5,033 nucleotides of DNA from Solirubrobacterales bacterium 70-9 (GTDB lineage Bacteria > Actinomycetota > Thermoleophilia > Solirubrobacterales > 70-9), in assembly GCA_001898095.1 (NCBI GenBank), contig MKSH01000037.1, positions 25,593 to 30,625 of the forward strand, given 5' to 3'. Below are positions 1 to 4,495 of this stretch, one piece after another. Both the position numbers and the translations under genes were made by a program. Position 1 is the stretch's first letter. Every line of letters begins with the position of its first letter. A model generated the notes under the pieces. That model was not told the origin of the DNA and did no database searches. It saw only the letters and a program-made list of their open reading frames with translations.

Positions 1-1
1 G

Positions 2-676
2 CACGACAACTCCGAGGGGCTGGGGGCGAACCGCTGGCGCCACGTCGCCTTCGTCGAGCAGCGGGCGCCGCTCGGCACCCAGCAGGCGAACTTCCAGCGC
101 GACGGCGGTGACTTTCGCTGGCTGATGGAGTCCGACGTCTGCAAGCACTGCACCGAGGCGGCCTGCCTCGACGCCTGCCCGACCGGGGCGATCTTCCGCA
201 CCGAGTTCGGCACCGTCGTCGTCCAGCCCGACATCTGCAACGGCTGCGGCTACTGCGTCCCGGCCTGTCCCTACGGGGTGCTCGACAAGCGCGAGGAGGA
301 CGGCCGGATCTTCAAGTGCACCCTCTGTTACGACCGCCTCGGCGAGGGCCAGGAGCCGGCCTGCGCGAAGGCGTGCCCCACCGACTCGATCATGTTCGGG
401 CCGCTGGAGGAGCTGCGCGAGCGGGCCGGGGACCGGGTGCAGGAGCTGCACGAGCGGGGGATGGGGGAGGCGCGCCTCTACGGCGAGGACCCGGGCGACG
501 GGGTCGGCGGGGCAGGGGCGTTCTTCCTCCTGCTCGACGAGCCCGAGGTCTACGGGCTGCCGCCCGACCCGGTGGTGACGACGCGGGACCTGCCGGAGAC
601 GTGGAAGGCGGTAGGGATCGCGGCGGGCGCGCTGCTCGCGGGCGCGGCCGCCTGCTTCGCCGGAGCACGGCGATGA
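2..676 (+). CDS. Formate dehydrogenase iron-sulfur (beta) subunit, 5' end outside window
   Basis: Electron-transfer subunit of a membrane-bound formate dehydrogenase, resembling FdnH/FdoH and other four-cluster ferredoxin-like subunits. It passes electrons from the molybdopterin catalytic subunit to the membrane subunit. The frame is open from the window edge, so 224 residues are visible and the true start lies upstream. Counting from the internal Met at 125, three cysteine groups are visible: C6/C9/C14/C18 (CKHC..CLDACP), C38/C41/C44/C48 (CNGCGYCVPACP) and C65/C68 followed by C80/C84 (CTLC..CAKACP). The first cysteine group of this family must lie upstream. The motif FLLLDEPEVYGLPPDP precedes a C-terminal hydrophobic segment (about residues 160-181), which fits the single membrane anchor of FdnH-type subunits. 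The stop overlaps the start of the NrfD gene (ATGA), so the two are translationally coupled. The formate assignment rests on the fold plus fdhD nearby. Related oxidoreductases use similar subunits. Confidence 0.9.
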   Translation, partial: HDNSEGLGANRWRHVAFVEQRAPLGTQQANFQRDGGDFRWLMESDVCKHCTEAACLDACPTGAIFRTEFGTVVVQPDICNGCGYCVPACPYGVLDKREEDGRIFKCTLCYDRLGEGQEPACAKACPTDSIMFGPLEELRERAGDRVQELHERGMGEARLYGEDPGDGVGGAGAFFLLLDEPEVYGLPPDPVVTTRDLPETWKAVGIAAGALLAGAAACFAGARR

Positions 677-1665
677 GCGACGGGCAGGCGAGGCCGGGCG
701 AGGGCGGCACCGACGTGCGGCGCCGAGACGGCGGGCCCGGGCGGAAAGGTCGCCGCCGGGATCGCGACTTTCTCCGCGAGGATCACCCCGGCGACTCCTA
801 CTACGGCCGCCCGATCATCAACCCGCCGGTCTGGGAGGAGCGCGAGATCGCCGGCTACCTCTTTACCGGCGGTCTCGCCGGCGCCTCCTCGATCCTCGCC
901 GCCGGCGCCGACCTCACCGGCCGCTCGGCCCTGGCCCGCGGCTCCCGCCTGATGGCGACGGGCGCGATCGGCGTCTCCCTCCTCGCCCTGGTCAAGGACC
1001 TCGGTCGGCCGCTCCGCTTCCTCAACATGTTGCGCGTCTTCAAGCCGACCTCGCCGATGAGCGTCGGCGTCTGGATCCTGGTCGGCTACGCGCCCCTGGC
1101 GGCGGGTGCCGCGGCAAGCGACGTCACCGGCCGCCTGCCGAAGCTCGGCCGCGCCGCCGGCCTCGGCGCCGCCGCGCTCGGCTCGACCGTCGCCACCTAC
1201 ACGGCGGCCCTGATCGCCAACACCGCCGTCCCCGCCTGGCACGGGGGACGCAAGGACCTGCCCTTCCTCTTCGCCGGCTCCGCCGCGAGCGCCGCCGCCG
1301 GCTGGGGCCTGATCGTCGCCCCGCCCGCCGAGAACGACCCCGCGGTGCGCATGGCGGTCCTCGGCGCCTTGGTCGAGCTCGGCGCCGAGAAGGTCATGGA
1401 GCGCCGCCTCGGCATGGTCGCCGAGACGCTGCACGAGGGCAAAGCGGGCAAGCGGCTGCGCGTCGCCAAGGCGCTGACTGCGGCCGGCGCGGCGACCGCC
1501 CTCTTCGCCCGCCGCCACCGCCCCGCCGCGCTCGCCGCCGGCACCGCCCTCCTCGCCGGCTCCGCCCTCACCCGCTTCGGCCTCTTCGAGGCGGGCATGG
1601 CGTCGGCGAAGGACCCGAAGTACACCGTCGACCCCCAGCGCGAACGCCTCCGCACCGGCGGCTAG
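673..1665 (+). CDS. nrfD: NrfD/PsrC-family membrane anchor subunit of the formate dehydrogenase
   Basis: A 330-aa polytopic membrane protein of the NrfD/polysulfide reductase family, which anchors a molybdoenzyme complex and exchanges electrons with quinone. Residues 1-40 are a charged, Arg/Gly-rich tail. SYYGRPIINPPVW (42-54) is the usual lead-in. Hydrophobic segments lie near 59-79, 92-107, 128-148, 161-187, 195-216, 225-237, 264-279 and 283-300. The diagnostic block DLGRPLRFLNMLRVFKPTSP (109-128), continuing MSVGVWIL, is present, as are AVPAWH (185-190) and the C-terminal RFGLFEAG (301-308). The start is chosen at 673 because it overlaps the upstream stop as ATGA and has GGAG at 662-665, seven bases upstream. 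The frame is open further upstream, but that part only shadows the FeS gene. In E. coli FdnGHI this role is taken by a cytochrome b (FdnI). The NrfD type has no heme ligands to look for. Confidence 0.9.
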   Translation: MSDGQARPGEGGTDVRRRDGGPGRKGRRRDRDFLREDHPGDSYYGRPIINPPVWEEREIAGYLFTGGLAGASSILAAGADLTGRSALARGSRLMATGAIGVSLLALVKDLGRPLRFLNMLRVFKPTSPMSVGVWILVGYAPLAAGAAASDVTGRLPKLGRAAGLGAAALGSTVATYTAALIANTAVPAWHGGRKDLPFLFAGSAASAAAGWGLIVAPPAENDPAVRMAVLGALVELGAEKVMERRLGMVAETLHEGKAGKRLRVAKALTAAGAATALFARRHRPAALAAGTALLAGSALTRFGLFEAGMASAKDPKYTVDPQRERLRTGG

Positions 1666-1702
1666 CCGTGCGTGTGGACGGGCGGTTTGCGAGGTACGCG
1701 TA

Positions 1703-1765
1703 AGGGACGCGGCCCTCTCGGAGGCGATCCGGGCAGGTTGAGGCCGCCTCCGAGAGGCCGTCCCT
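1703..1765 (+). terminator. Long hairpin 38 bases after the nrfD stop, possible terminator
   Basis: A perfect 12-bp stem (CCTCTCGGAGGC at 1714-1725 with its complement at 1746-1757) encloses a 20-base loop. An outer 6-bp stem AGGGAC/GTCCCT (1703-1708 with 1760-1765) extends it past an internal loop of 5 versus 2 bases. It is the first structure downstream of the formate dehydrogenase genes. There is no T tract after it, so it is not a classical intrinsic terminator. T-poor hairpin terminators are proposed for high-GC actinobacteria. It could instead be a 3' stability structure. Confidence 0.5.
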
Positions 1766-1795
1766 CGGGGAGAGGAGCGAGGGTGCGGTCCCCGG

Positions 1796-1836
1796 TGTGG
1801 AGAGAAGCCGTCCCGATGAGGCGGAAAGGCTCCACA
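1796..1836. repeat. Inverted repeat TGTGGAG/CTCCACA
   Basis: A 7-bp perfect inverted repeat (1796-1802 with 1830-1836) encloses 27 bases that can form a further short GCC/GGC stem (1807-1809 with 1820-1822). It is modest alone, but it belongs to a run of hairpins in this intergenic region. No function is recognised. Confidence 0.35.
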
Positions 1837-1894
1837 GGCCGCCGCCGGAGCGGAGAGCCGCGAGGGAGATGCCGAGAACTCCACGTTCCTTAAG

Positions 1895-1920
1895 GGAAGG
1901 CGTCGCGAAGTGACCCTTCC
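1895..1920. repeat. Short hairpin GGAAGG..CCTTCC
   Basis: GGAAGG (1895-1900) pairs with CCTTCC (1915-1920). An inner GTC/GAC (1902-1904 with 1912-1914) extends the stem to nine pairs with one bulged C and a 7-base loop. It lies 17 bases before the larger 16-bp hairpin. The function is unknown, and a terminator-like role is possible. Confidence 0.4.
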
Positions 1921-1937
1921 GCCACATGTCCCCGCGG

Positions 1938-1982
1938 TGAGTTCGCAGTTAGCACCGCATAGCGTGGCTAACTGCGAACTCA
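1938..1982. repeat. Perfect 16-bp inverted repeat hairpin
   Basis: TGAGTTCGCAGTTAGC (1938-1953) is exactly complementary to 1967-1982, with a 13-base loop. The arms are about 50% GC in a much more GC-rich neighbourhood, so the perfect match is not a by-product of base composition. The region is convergent, so a bidirectional terminator is one option. A REP-like dispersed repeat or a protein-binding palindrome is another. There is no T tract on either side. Confidence 0.65.
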
Positions 1983-2004
1983 CTTTGGTGGGCGTCGTGG
2001 AGGC

Positions 2005-2014
2005 GTGACGTCAC
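2005..2014. repeat. 10-bp perfect palindrome GTGACGTCAC
   Basis: A perfect palindrome between the 16-bp hairpin and the next stem-loops. Ten-base palindromes can be dimeric regulator sites, but no promoter is near, and chance occurrence in GC-rich DNA is plausible. Confidence 0.25.
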
Positions 2015-2016
2015 TC

Positions 2017-2056
2017 CCCGTAAGCGCACGGGACCCGCGCGCTTCCCCCCGGAAGC
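2017..2056. repeat. Two adjacent small hairpins
   Basis: CCCGT/ACGGG (2017-2021 with 2028-2032, loop of 6) is followed by GCTTCC/GGAAGC (2041-2046 with 2051-2056, loop of four C). An outer GGAC/GTCC pairing (2031-2034 with 2062-2065) could compete with the larger hairpin at 2061-2122. Each is short, and only their density is notable. Confidence 0.3.
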
Positions 2057-2060
2057 CTCG

Positions 2061-2122
2061 CGTCCTGGGCGTCTCGTGGCAAGCGGGCAGCCTGCCCGGG
2101 CCGCCACGAGACGCCCGGGACG
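2061..2122. repeat. 20-bp near-perfect hairpin with nested inner stem
   Basis: The left arm 2061-2080 (ending GTCTCGTGGC) pairs with 2103-2122 over 20 positions, with one T-G wobble if transcribed. Inside, CGGGCA (2084-2089) pairs with TGCCCG (2093-2098) around a 3-base loop, giving an almost fully double-stranded structure of 62 bases. It lies 165 bases beyond the DUF421 gene stop and could act as a terminator for the minus-strand operon. The nested inner stem is more elaborate than terminators usually are. Confidence 0.6.
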
Positions 2123-2286
2123 GCCGGTCCTCCGCCGCCCCGGCCACGAATCGCGCCGTCCCTGGCACGCCCCGTTATCAGGCCCTGCCCCCGGATACTC
2201 GCGACCGCACCGACAATCGCGTCCGGGGACCGCGTCCCACGGGCACCGGGAGATCTTCGCGAAGCCGAACGAGAAGGCGAGGAGGA

Positions 2287-2727
2287 TCAGTCCCGCTCGA
2301 CGAAGCTGATCTGGCCGTTCGTCTCGAGGATCGCCCAGCGGACGTCGGCCAGCGAGGAGATCCCTTCGAGGCGCGCCTCGGCGCCGATCTCCTCGCGGGT
2401 CAGCCGCTGTCGGCGGAGGTTCGGCTCGATCAGCTCGCCGTCCTCGACCAGGACGATCGGCTCGCCGTTCAGCATCGGCCGCAGCCGTTTGAAGCGGAAG
2501 CTGAGGTAGGACAGGGCGACGGTGAGCAGCCCGATCGTGGAGATCGCCAGCAGCGCCCCGGTGATCGAGTTGTCGTTCTGGGTCACGCCCTGCTGGACGA
2601 GGTCGCCGGTGACGACCAGCAGGATCAGGTCGAAGGGCTCCAGCGAGTTCAGCTCCCGCCGTCCCAGCATCCGGGTGAGGGTGAAGACGAAGAGGAAGAT
2701 GACCGCGGCGCGGATGACGATGTCCAT
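2287..2727 (-). CDS. DUF421 (YetF/YcaP-like) membrane protein
   Basis: A 146-aa protein of the DUF421 family. The biochemical function of the family is not firmly established, although some Bacillus members are linked to spore or envelope properties. Three hydrophobic segments lie near residues 4-19, 31-48 and 54-76, followed by a soluble C-terminal domain. Family hallmarks are GRRELNSLEPFDLILLVVTG (22-41), then DLVQQGVTQND, SYLSFRF (73-79), the RPMLNGEPIVLVEDGE block (83-98), LRRQRLTREE (104-113) and the terminal DVRWAILETNGQISF (128-142). The start at 2727 is supported by a perfect AGGAGG five bases upstream, which overlaps the stop codon of the preceding gene. It is the last gene of a three-gene minus-strand operon. 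Length and motifs fit a complete protein. Confidence 0.9.
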   Translation of the reverse strand: MDIVIRAAVIFLFVFTLTRMLGRRELNSLEPFDLILLVVTGDLVQQGVTQNDNSITGALLAISTIGLLTVALSYLSFRFKRLRPMLNGEPIVLVEDGELIEPNLRRQRLTREEIGAEARLEGISSLADVRWAILETNGQISFVERD

Positions 2728-2732
2728 GGCGT

Positions 2733-2738
2733 CCTCCT
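2733..2738 (-). promoter_or_regulatory. Shine-Dalgarno AGGAGG of the DUF421 gene
   Basis: A perfect AGGAGG on the minus strand, five bases before the ATG. It overlaps the TAG stop of the upstream gene (TAGGAGG), so ribosomes ending there land on this site. This fixes the start and indicates coupled translation. Confidence 0.8.
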
Positions 2739-3294
2739 AGGGGAAGTCCAGCTGGGTGCGTTCGATCGTGGCGATGCGTTCGTCGGCGTCGTCGAGTGAG
2801 ACGTCGGCGTCGTGGGAGCCGACGTTGATCGGGTTGGCCTGGAACTCGACGTAGACGACCAGAGTGCGCCCGGCGGACAGCGGCGGGAAGCGTAGCTTCA
2901 GGTTCCCTTCCGCGTCGGTGGTCGAGCCCGCCGGTTCGGGCTGCACGGTGTTGACCGTGGTCTGGTCGACCCAGCCGCGGTCGAGGACCAGCGTCGGCGC
3001 GCCCAGATCCCGCGCCGCGCTGATCACGAATTCGCCCTGGTAGGTGAGCCCGCCGCGGACGCGGCTCGGCGCCTTGACGCTCAGCGAGCCCGCCGCGCCG
3101 CTCGCGGTGTCGGTCGCCGCTGCCTGACCGAAGACGTTGGCGAGCGCGGCGACTATGAAGACGAACAGCAGCGTGAGGAAGCCGCGCCGCAGCCACCTCG
3201 CTTCCAATCGCCCCTCGTAGTCCCGGTGCCGGCCGAGGTCGATTTCGGCCGGGAGATCGACAGGGGGGACCGGCTCCCCCTGGGGTTCATTCAT
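2737..3294 (-). CDS. Single-pass membrane protein of unknown function, partner of DUF421
   Basis: A 185-aa protein of no recognised family. Residues 1-36 are acidic and proline-rich, then basic just before the membrane (RLEARWLRRG, 29-38). One strong hydrophobic helix covers about 37-57, and the remaining 130 residues would be extracytoplasmic if the positive-inside rule holds. That part has alternating hydrophobic stretches typical of beta strands (LSVKAPSRVRGGLTYQGEFV, 71-90, and LKLRFPPLSAGRTLVVYVEF, 132-151), which suggests an immunoglobulin-like beta sandwich, by inference only. There are no cysteines. The start ATG overlaps the stop of the preceding 43-aa gene within ATGAATGA. The stop overlaps the ribosome binding site of the DUF421 gene. 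The tight packing suggests that the protein works with the DUF421 membrane protein at the cell surface. Confidence 0.8.
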   Translation of the reverse strand: MNEPQGEPVPPVDLPAEIDLGRHRDYEGRLEARWLRRGFLTLLFVFIVAALANVFGQAAATDTASGAAGSLSVKAPSRVRGGLTYQGEFVISAARDLGAPTLVLDRGWVDQTTVNTVQPEPAGSTTDAEGNLKLRFPPLSAGRTLVVYVEFQANPINVGSHDADVSLDDADERIATIERTQLDFP

Positions 3295-3418
3295 CCGACC
3301 CGGGTTTGGCCTTTGTCCGGTGCATCTCGCCCTTCGTCGAGTCCGGGATGACGCCGGCGACCGCGGTCTGGAGTCTGTCTTTCAGCGATCCGCCCACGAC
3401 CTTCTCCTTACCCGCCAT
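3287..3418 (-). CDS. Small 43-aa protein, first gene of the minus-strand operon
   Basis: A small basic soluble protein that I do not recognise. It begins MAGKEKVVGGSLKDRLQ and ends TKAKPGSDE. It has no membrane segment and no cysteine. The middle (SLKDRLQTAVAGVIP) could be a short amphipathic helix. The main support is its junction with the next gene: its TGA stop lies inside ATGAATGA, which carries the next start, an 8-base overlap typical of translational coupling. The ATG at 3418 has only a weak GGGA upstream. A GTG at 3442 would add eight residues. The frame continues further upstream as a shadow of the divergent deacetylase gene. Function unknown. It could also be only a leader peptide for the gene behind it. 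Confidence 0.5.
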   Translation of the reverse strand: MAGKEKVVGGSLKDRLQTAVAGVIPDSTKGEMHRTKAKPGSDE

Positions 3419-3583
3419 CAGCGCGTCGTATCCCGGCGACACGCCGCCGCTCGATCCCGGCGCGGGTGGCCCGTGGCGGGCCGGGGAGTTCGCCACCGGC
3501 ATCGGGCGGACGAACCGCCCGCCCTGGGATCGCTGATCGCGCGGTCCTGAGATCCAACTGCCCAGCCGGGTACCTGCCCCGGC
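3419..3583. promoter_or_regulatory. Divergent intergenic region, promoters presumed but not visible
   Basis: These 165 bases separate the divergent minus-strand operon and the deacetylase gene, so both promoters are expected here by position. No convincing -35/-10 pair stands out on either strand. A perfect 7-bp inverted repeat CGGGCGG/CCGCCCG with loop ACGAA (3503-3521) and a doubled GATCGC (3528-3539) are the only structures seen, and either could be an operator. Confidence 0.35.
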
Positions 3584-4186
3584 ATGGCCGGAACCATCGC
3601 CCTCACCTATGACGACGGTCCGCATCCGGTCTGGACGCCGCTGATCCTCGCCGCGCTGCAGCAGCGCGGCGCCCACGCGACCTTCTTCGTCCAGGCCCGG
3701 CGGGCGGTCGAGCACCGCGATCTGATCTACGCGATGCGGAAGGGCGGCCACGAGGTCGCCTTCCACTGCCTCGACCACGTACGCCACTCGCGGCGCGGCA
3801 GCGACGGGGTCGGCGCCGACCTCGAGATCGGCCTCGAGCTGCTGGGCCAGGTCGGGGTGCGGCCGTGCGCTTGGCGGGCCCCGTGGGGCGACGAGACCCA
3901 GGTGACCCGCGAACTGGCCGCCGAGTGGGGCATGCGCCTCTGGGGTTGGAATTTCGACACGCACGACTGGCGCGGCGACTCCACCGCCCGCATGCTCGAC
4001 TCGCTCAAAGCGCAGGGCGGCCTGCGCGACGGCGACGTGATCCTGATGCACGACGCGCTCGGGCCGGGAGCTTTGCGCGACGGCTGCGCCGCGACGGTGG
4101 GGCTGACCGAGGGACTGCTCCAGCGGGCCGCGGCGGCCGGCCTCACGGCGGCGACCGTCTCCGCCTGCGAGGGGGTCCTGGCCTAG
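3584..4186 (+). CDS. Polysaccharide deacetylase family protein (NodB/CE4 fold)
   Basis: A 200-aa metal-dependent deacetylase-like protein. CE4 enzymes remove N- or O-acetyl groups from chitin, peptidoglycan or related glycans. Motif 1 is TYDDGPHP (8-15), with D10 as probable catalytic base and D11 as metal ligand. ATFF (32-35) follows. Motif 2 is HCLDH (61-65), giving the two metal histidines, but with Cys in the place usually held by Ser or Thr. Motif 3 is WRAPWG (97-102), motif 4 DTHDW (125-129) and motif 5 LMHDA (154-158), with H156. All catalytic positions are thus present. The NodB domain starts at the very N-terminus with no signal peptide or membrane segment, so the protein appears cytoplasmic. 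The start is fixed because an in-frame stop lies at 3548-3550 and no other start codon lies between. No clear ribosome binding site is seen. The natural substrate cannot be read from the sequence. Confidence 0.88.
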   Translation: MAGTIALTYDDGPHPVWTPLILAALQQRGAHATFFVQARRAVEHRDLIYAMRKGGHEVAFHCLDHVRHSRRGSDGVGADLEIGLELLGQVGVRPCAWRAPWGDETQVTRELAAEWGMRLWGWNFDTHDWRGDSTARMLDSLKAQGGLRDGDVILMHDALGPGALRDGCAATVGLTEGLLQRAAAAGLTAATVSACEGVLA

Positions 4187-4354
4187 ATGATTGATTCCAC
4201 GACAGGGTGTGACCGGGGGCGGGCCCGGCCAAGCAGATCAAGGACGCAGGGTGCAGCCTTTGCCGGTGGGCAAAGGCAAACCCGAGGACGCAGAGATGCG
4301 CGGTGTGCCGGGCGCGCCATCCGGGTGCGCGATGTCGTGGAATCAATCATCTAG
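4183..4354. mobile_element. MITE-like element with 18-bp perfect terminal inverted repeats and CTAG flanks
   Basis: Positions 4182-4204 and 4333-4355 are a perfect 23-bp inverted repeat. The outer part contains CTAG on each side (4183-4186 and 4351-4354). CTAG is its own complement, so it can be read as a 4-bp target duplication around a 164-bp element (4187-4350), whose 18-bp ends are ATGATTGATTCCACGACA and its complement. The arms are about 43% GC, against a much more GC-rich interior and surroundings. There is no transposase and no plausible coding frame inside. CTAG is a known target preference of IS5-group transposases (YTAR), so a non-autonomous derivative of such an element is possible. 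The family cannot be named from the ends. A very long hairpin of other origin, such as a terminator between convergent genes, is the alternative. Confidence 0.6.
4249..4283. repeat. Internal hairpin of the inverted-repeat element
   Basis: GCCTTTGCC (4256-4264) pairs with GGCAAAGGC (4269-4277) around a 4-base GGTG loop. GGGT/ACCC (4249-4252 with 4280-4283) extends the stem past a small internal loop. Direct copies of AGGACGCAG lie just outside on each side (4241-4249 and 4285-4293). If transcribed, the interior would fold stably. Confidence 0.55.
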
Positions 4355-4395
4355 GGCGTGAGGACGACCTTGATCGCCCCGTCCTGCTTCTGGAA
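4351..4395 (-). pseudogene. C-terminal remnant of a zinc-dependent medium-chain dehydrogenase
   Basis: Read on the minus strand, this stretch gives FQKQDGAIKVVLTP followed by TAG. That matches the usual C-terminal end of zinc-dependent alcohol dehydrogenase-like MDR proteins (F..KEDGxIKVVLxP). Upstream in the same frame a stop appears after four more codons (4405-4407), so only the tail survives. In another frame the preceding bases (about 4397-4462) read INPGDHLDREYGADPLPTLN and would join on after a 4-base indel at GTTC. That link is speculative. The remnant converges on the deacetylase gene, and its stop codon lies in the right-hand CTAG of the inverted-repeat element. It is short enough that chance resemblance cannot be excluded. 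Confidence 0.42.
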
Positions 4396-4495
4396 CGAAG
4401 AGGTTCAGCGTCGGCAGCGGGTCGGCACCGTACTCTCGATCCAGGTGATCGCCCGGATTGATTTAGGGGCCGGCGACCTCCTAGGCTTCGCCCCG

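Larger units (their letters stand above)
1666..2286. other. Convergent intergenic region rich in hairpins, no convincing gene
   Basis: This 621-base gap lies between the end of the nrfD gene (plus strand) and the end of the DUF421 gene (minus strand), so no promoter for either neighbour is expected inside it. Open frames exist on both strands, but they carry no recognisable motif and consist of low-complexity Arg/Gly/Pro-rich translation, as is usual for antisense or noncoding GC-rich DNA. The region is full of inverted repeats, listed separately (1703-1765, 1796-1836, 1895-1920, 1938-1982, 2017-2056, 2061-2122). A further GGCCGG/CCGGCC pair lies at 2122-2127 and 2140-2145. Termination from both directions explains one or two hairpins but not obviously all of them. 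A noncoding RNA or repeat elements are alternatives. Confidence 0.7.

Noticed and set aside
1812..1828. Hammerhead-ribozyme-like CCGATGA followed by GGAAA
   Set aside because: The core needs CUGANGA, but here the U is a C, no stem II separates the two core strands, and no cleavage triplet is correctly placed.
1672..1893. Plus-strand 73-codon open frame in the hairpin region
   Set aside because: It is Arg/Gly-rich, without ribosome binding site or motif, and lies across two inverted repeats.
1938..1982. Integron attC site suggested by GTTAGC/GCTAAC in the hairpin
   Set aside because: The core boxes do not fit GTTRRRY and RYYYAAC, the arms are perfect without the extrahelical bases of attC, and no integrase or cassette array is present.
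550..1983. Long minus-strand open frame (477 codons) opposite nrfD
   Set aside because: It runs antisense to a gene with clear family motifs and translates to low-complexity Ala/Gly/Arg-rich sequence, as expected for a shadow in high-GC DNA.
1666..2286. Selenocysteine tRNA or other tRNA next to the formate dehydrogenase genes
   Set aside because: No cloverleaf, no T-loop GTTCRA with matching acceptor stem and no UCA anticodon loop were found on either strand.
1949..3196. Minus-strand open frame of 415 codons across the DUF421 operon
   Set aside because: It is out of frame with two recognisable genes on the same strand, and its translation is Arg/Pro-rich with no motif.
4268..4305. Cyclic di-GMP (GEMM-I) riboswitch look-alike GGCAAACC..GGACGCAGAG
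   Set aside because: The hairpin with GNRA loop that must separate the two blocks is missing, GCAAAGC is not matched, and it lies after a gene inside the inverted-repeat element. A covariance-model scan against the GEMM-I family would settle it.
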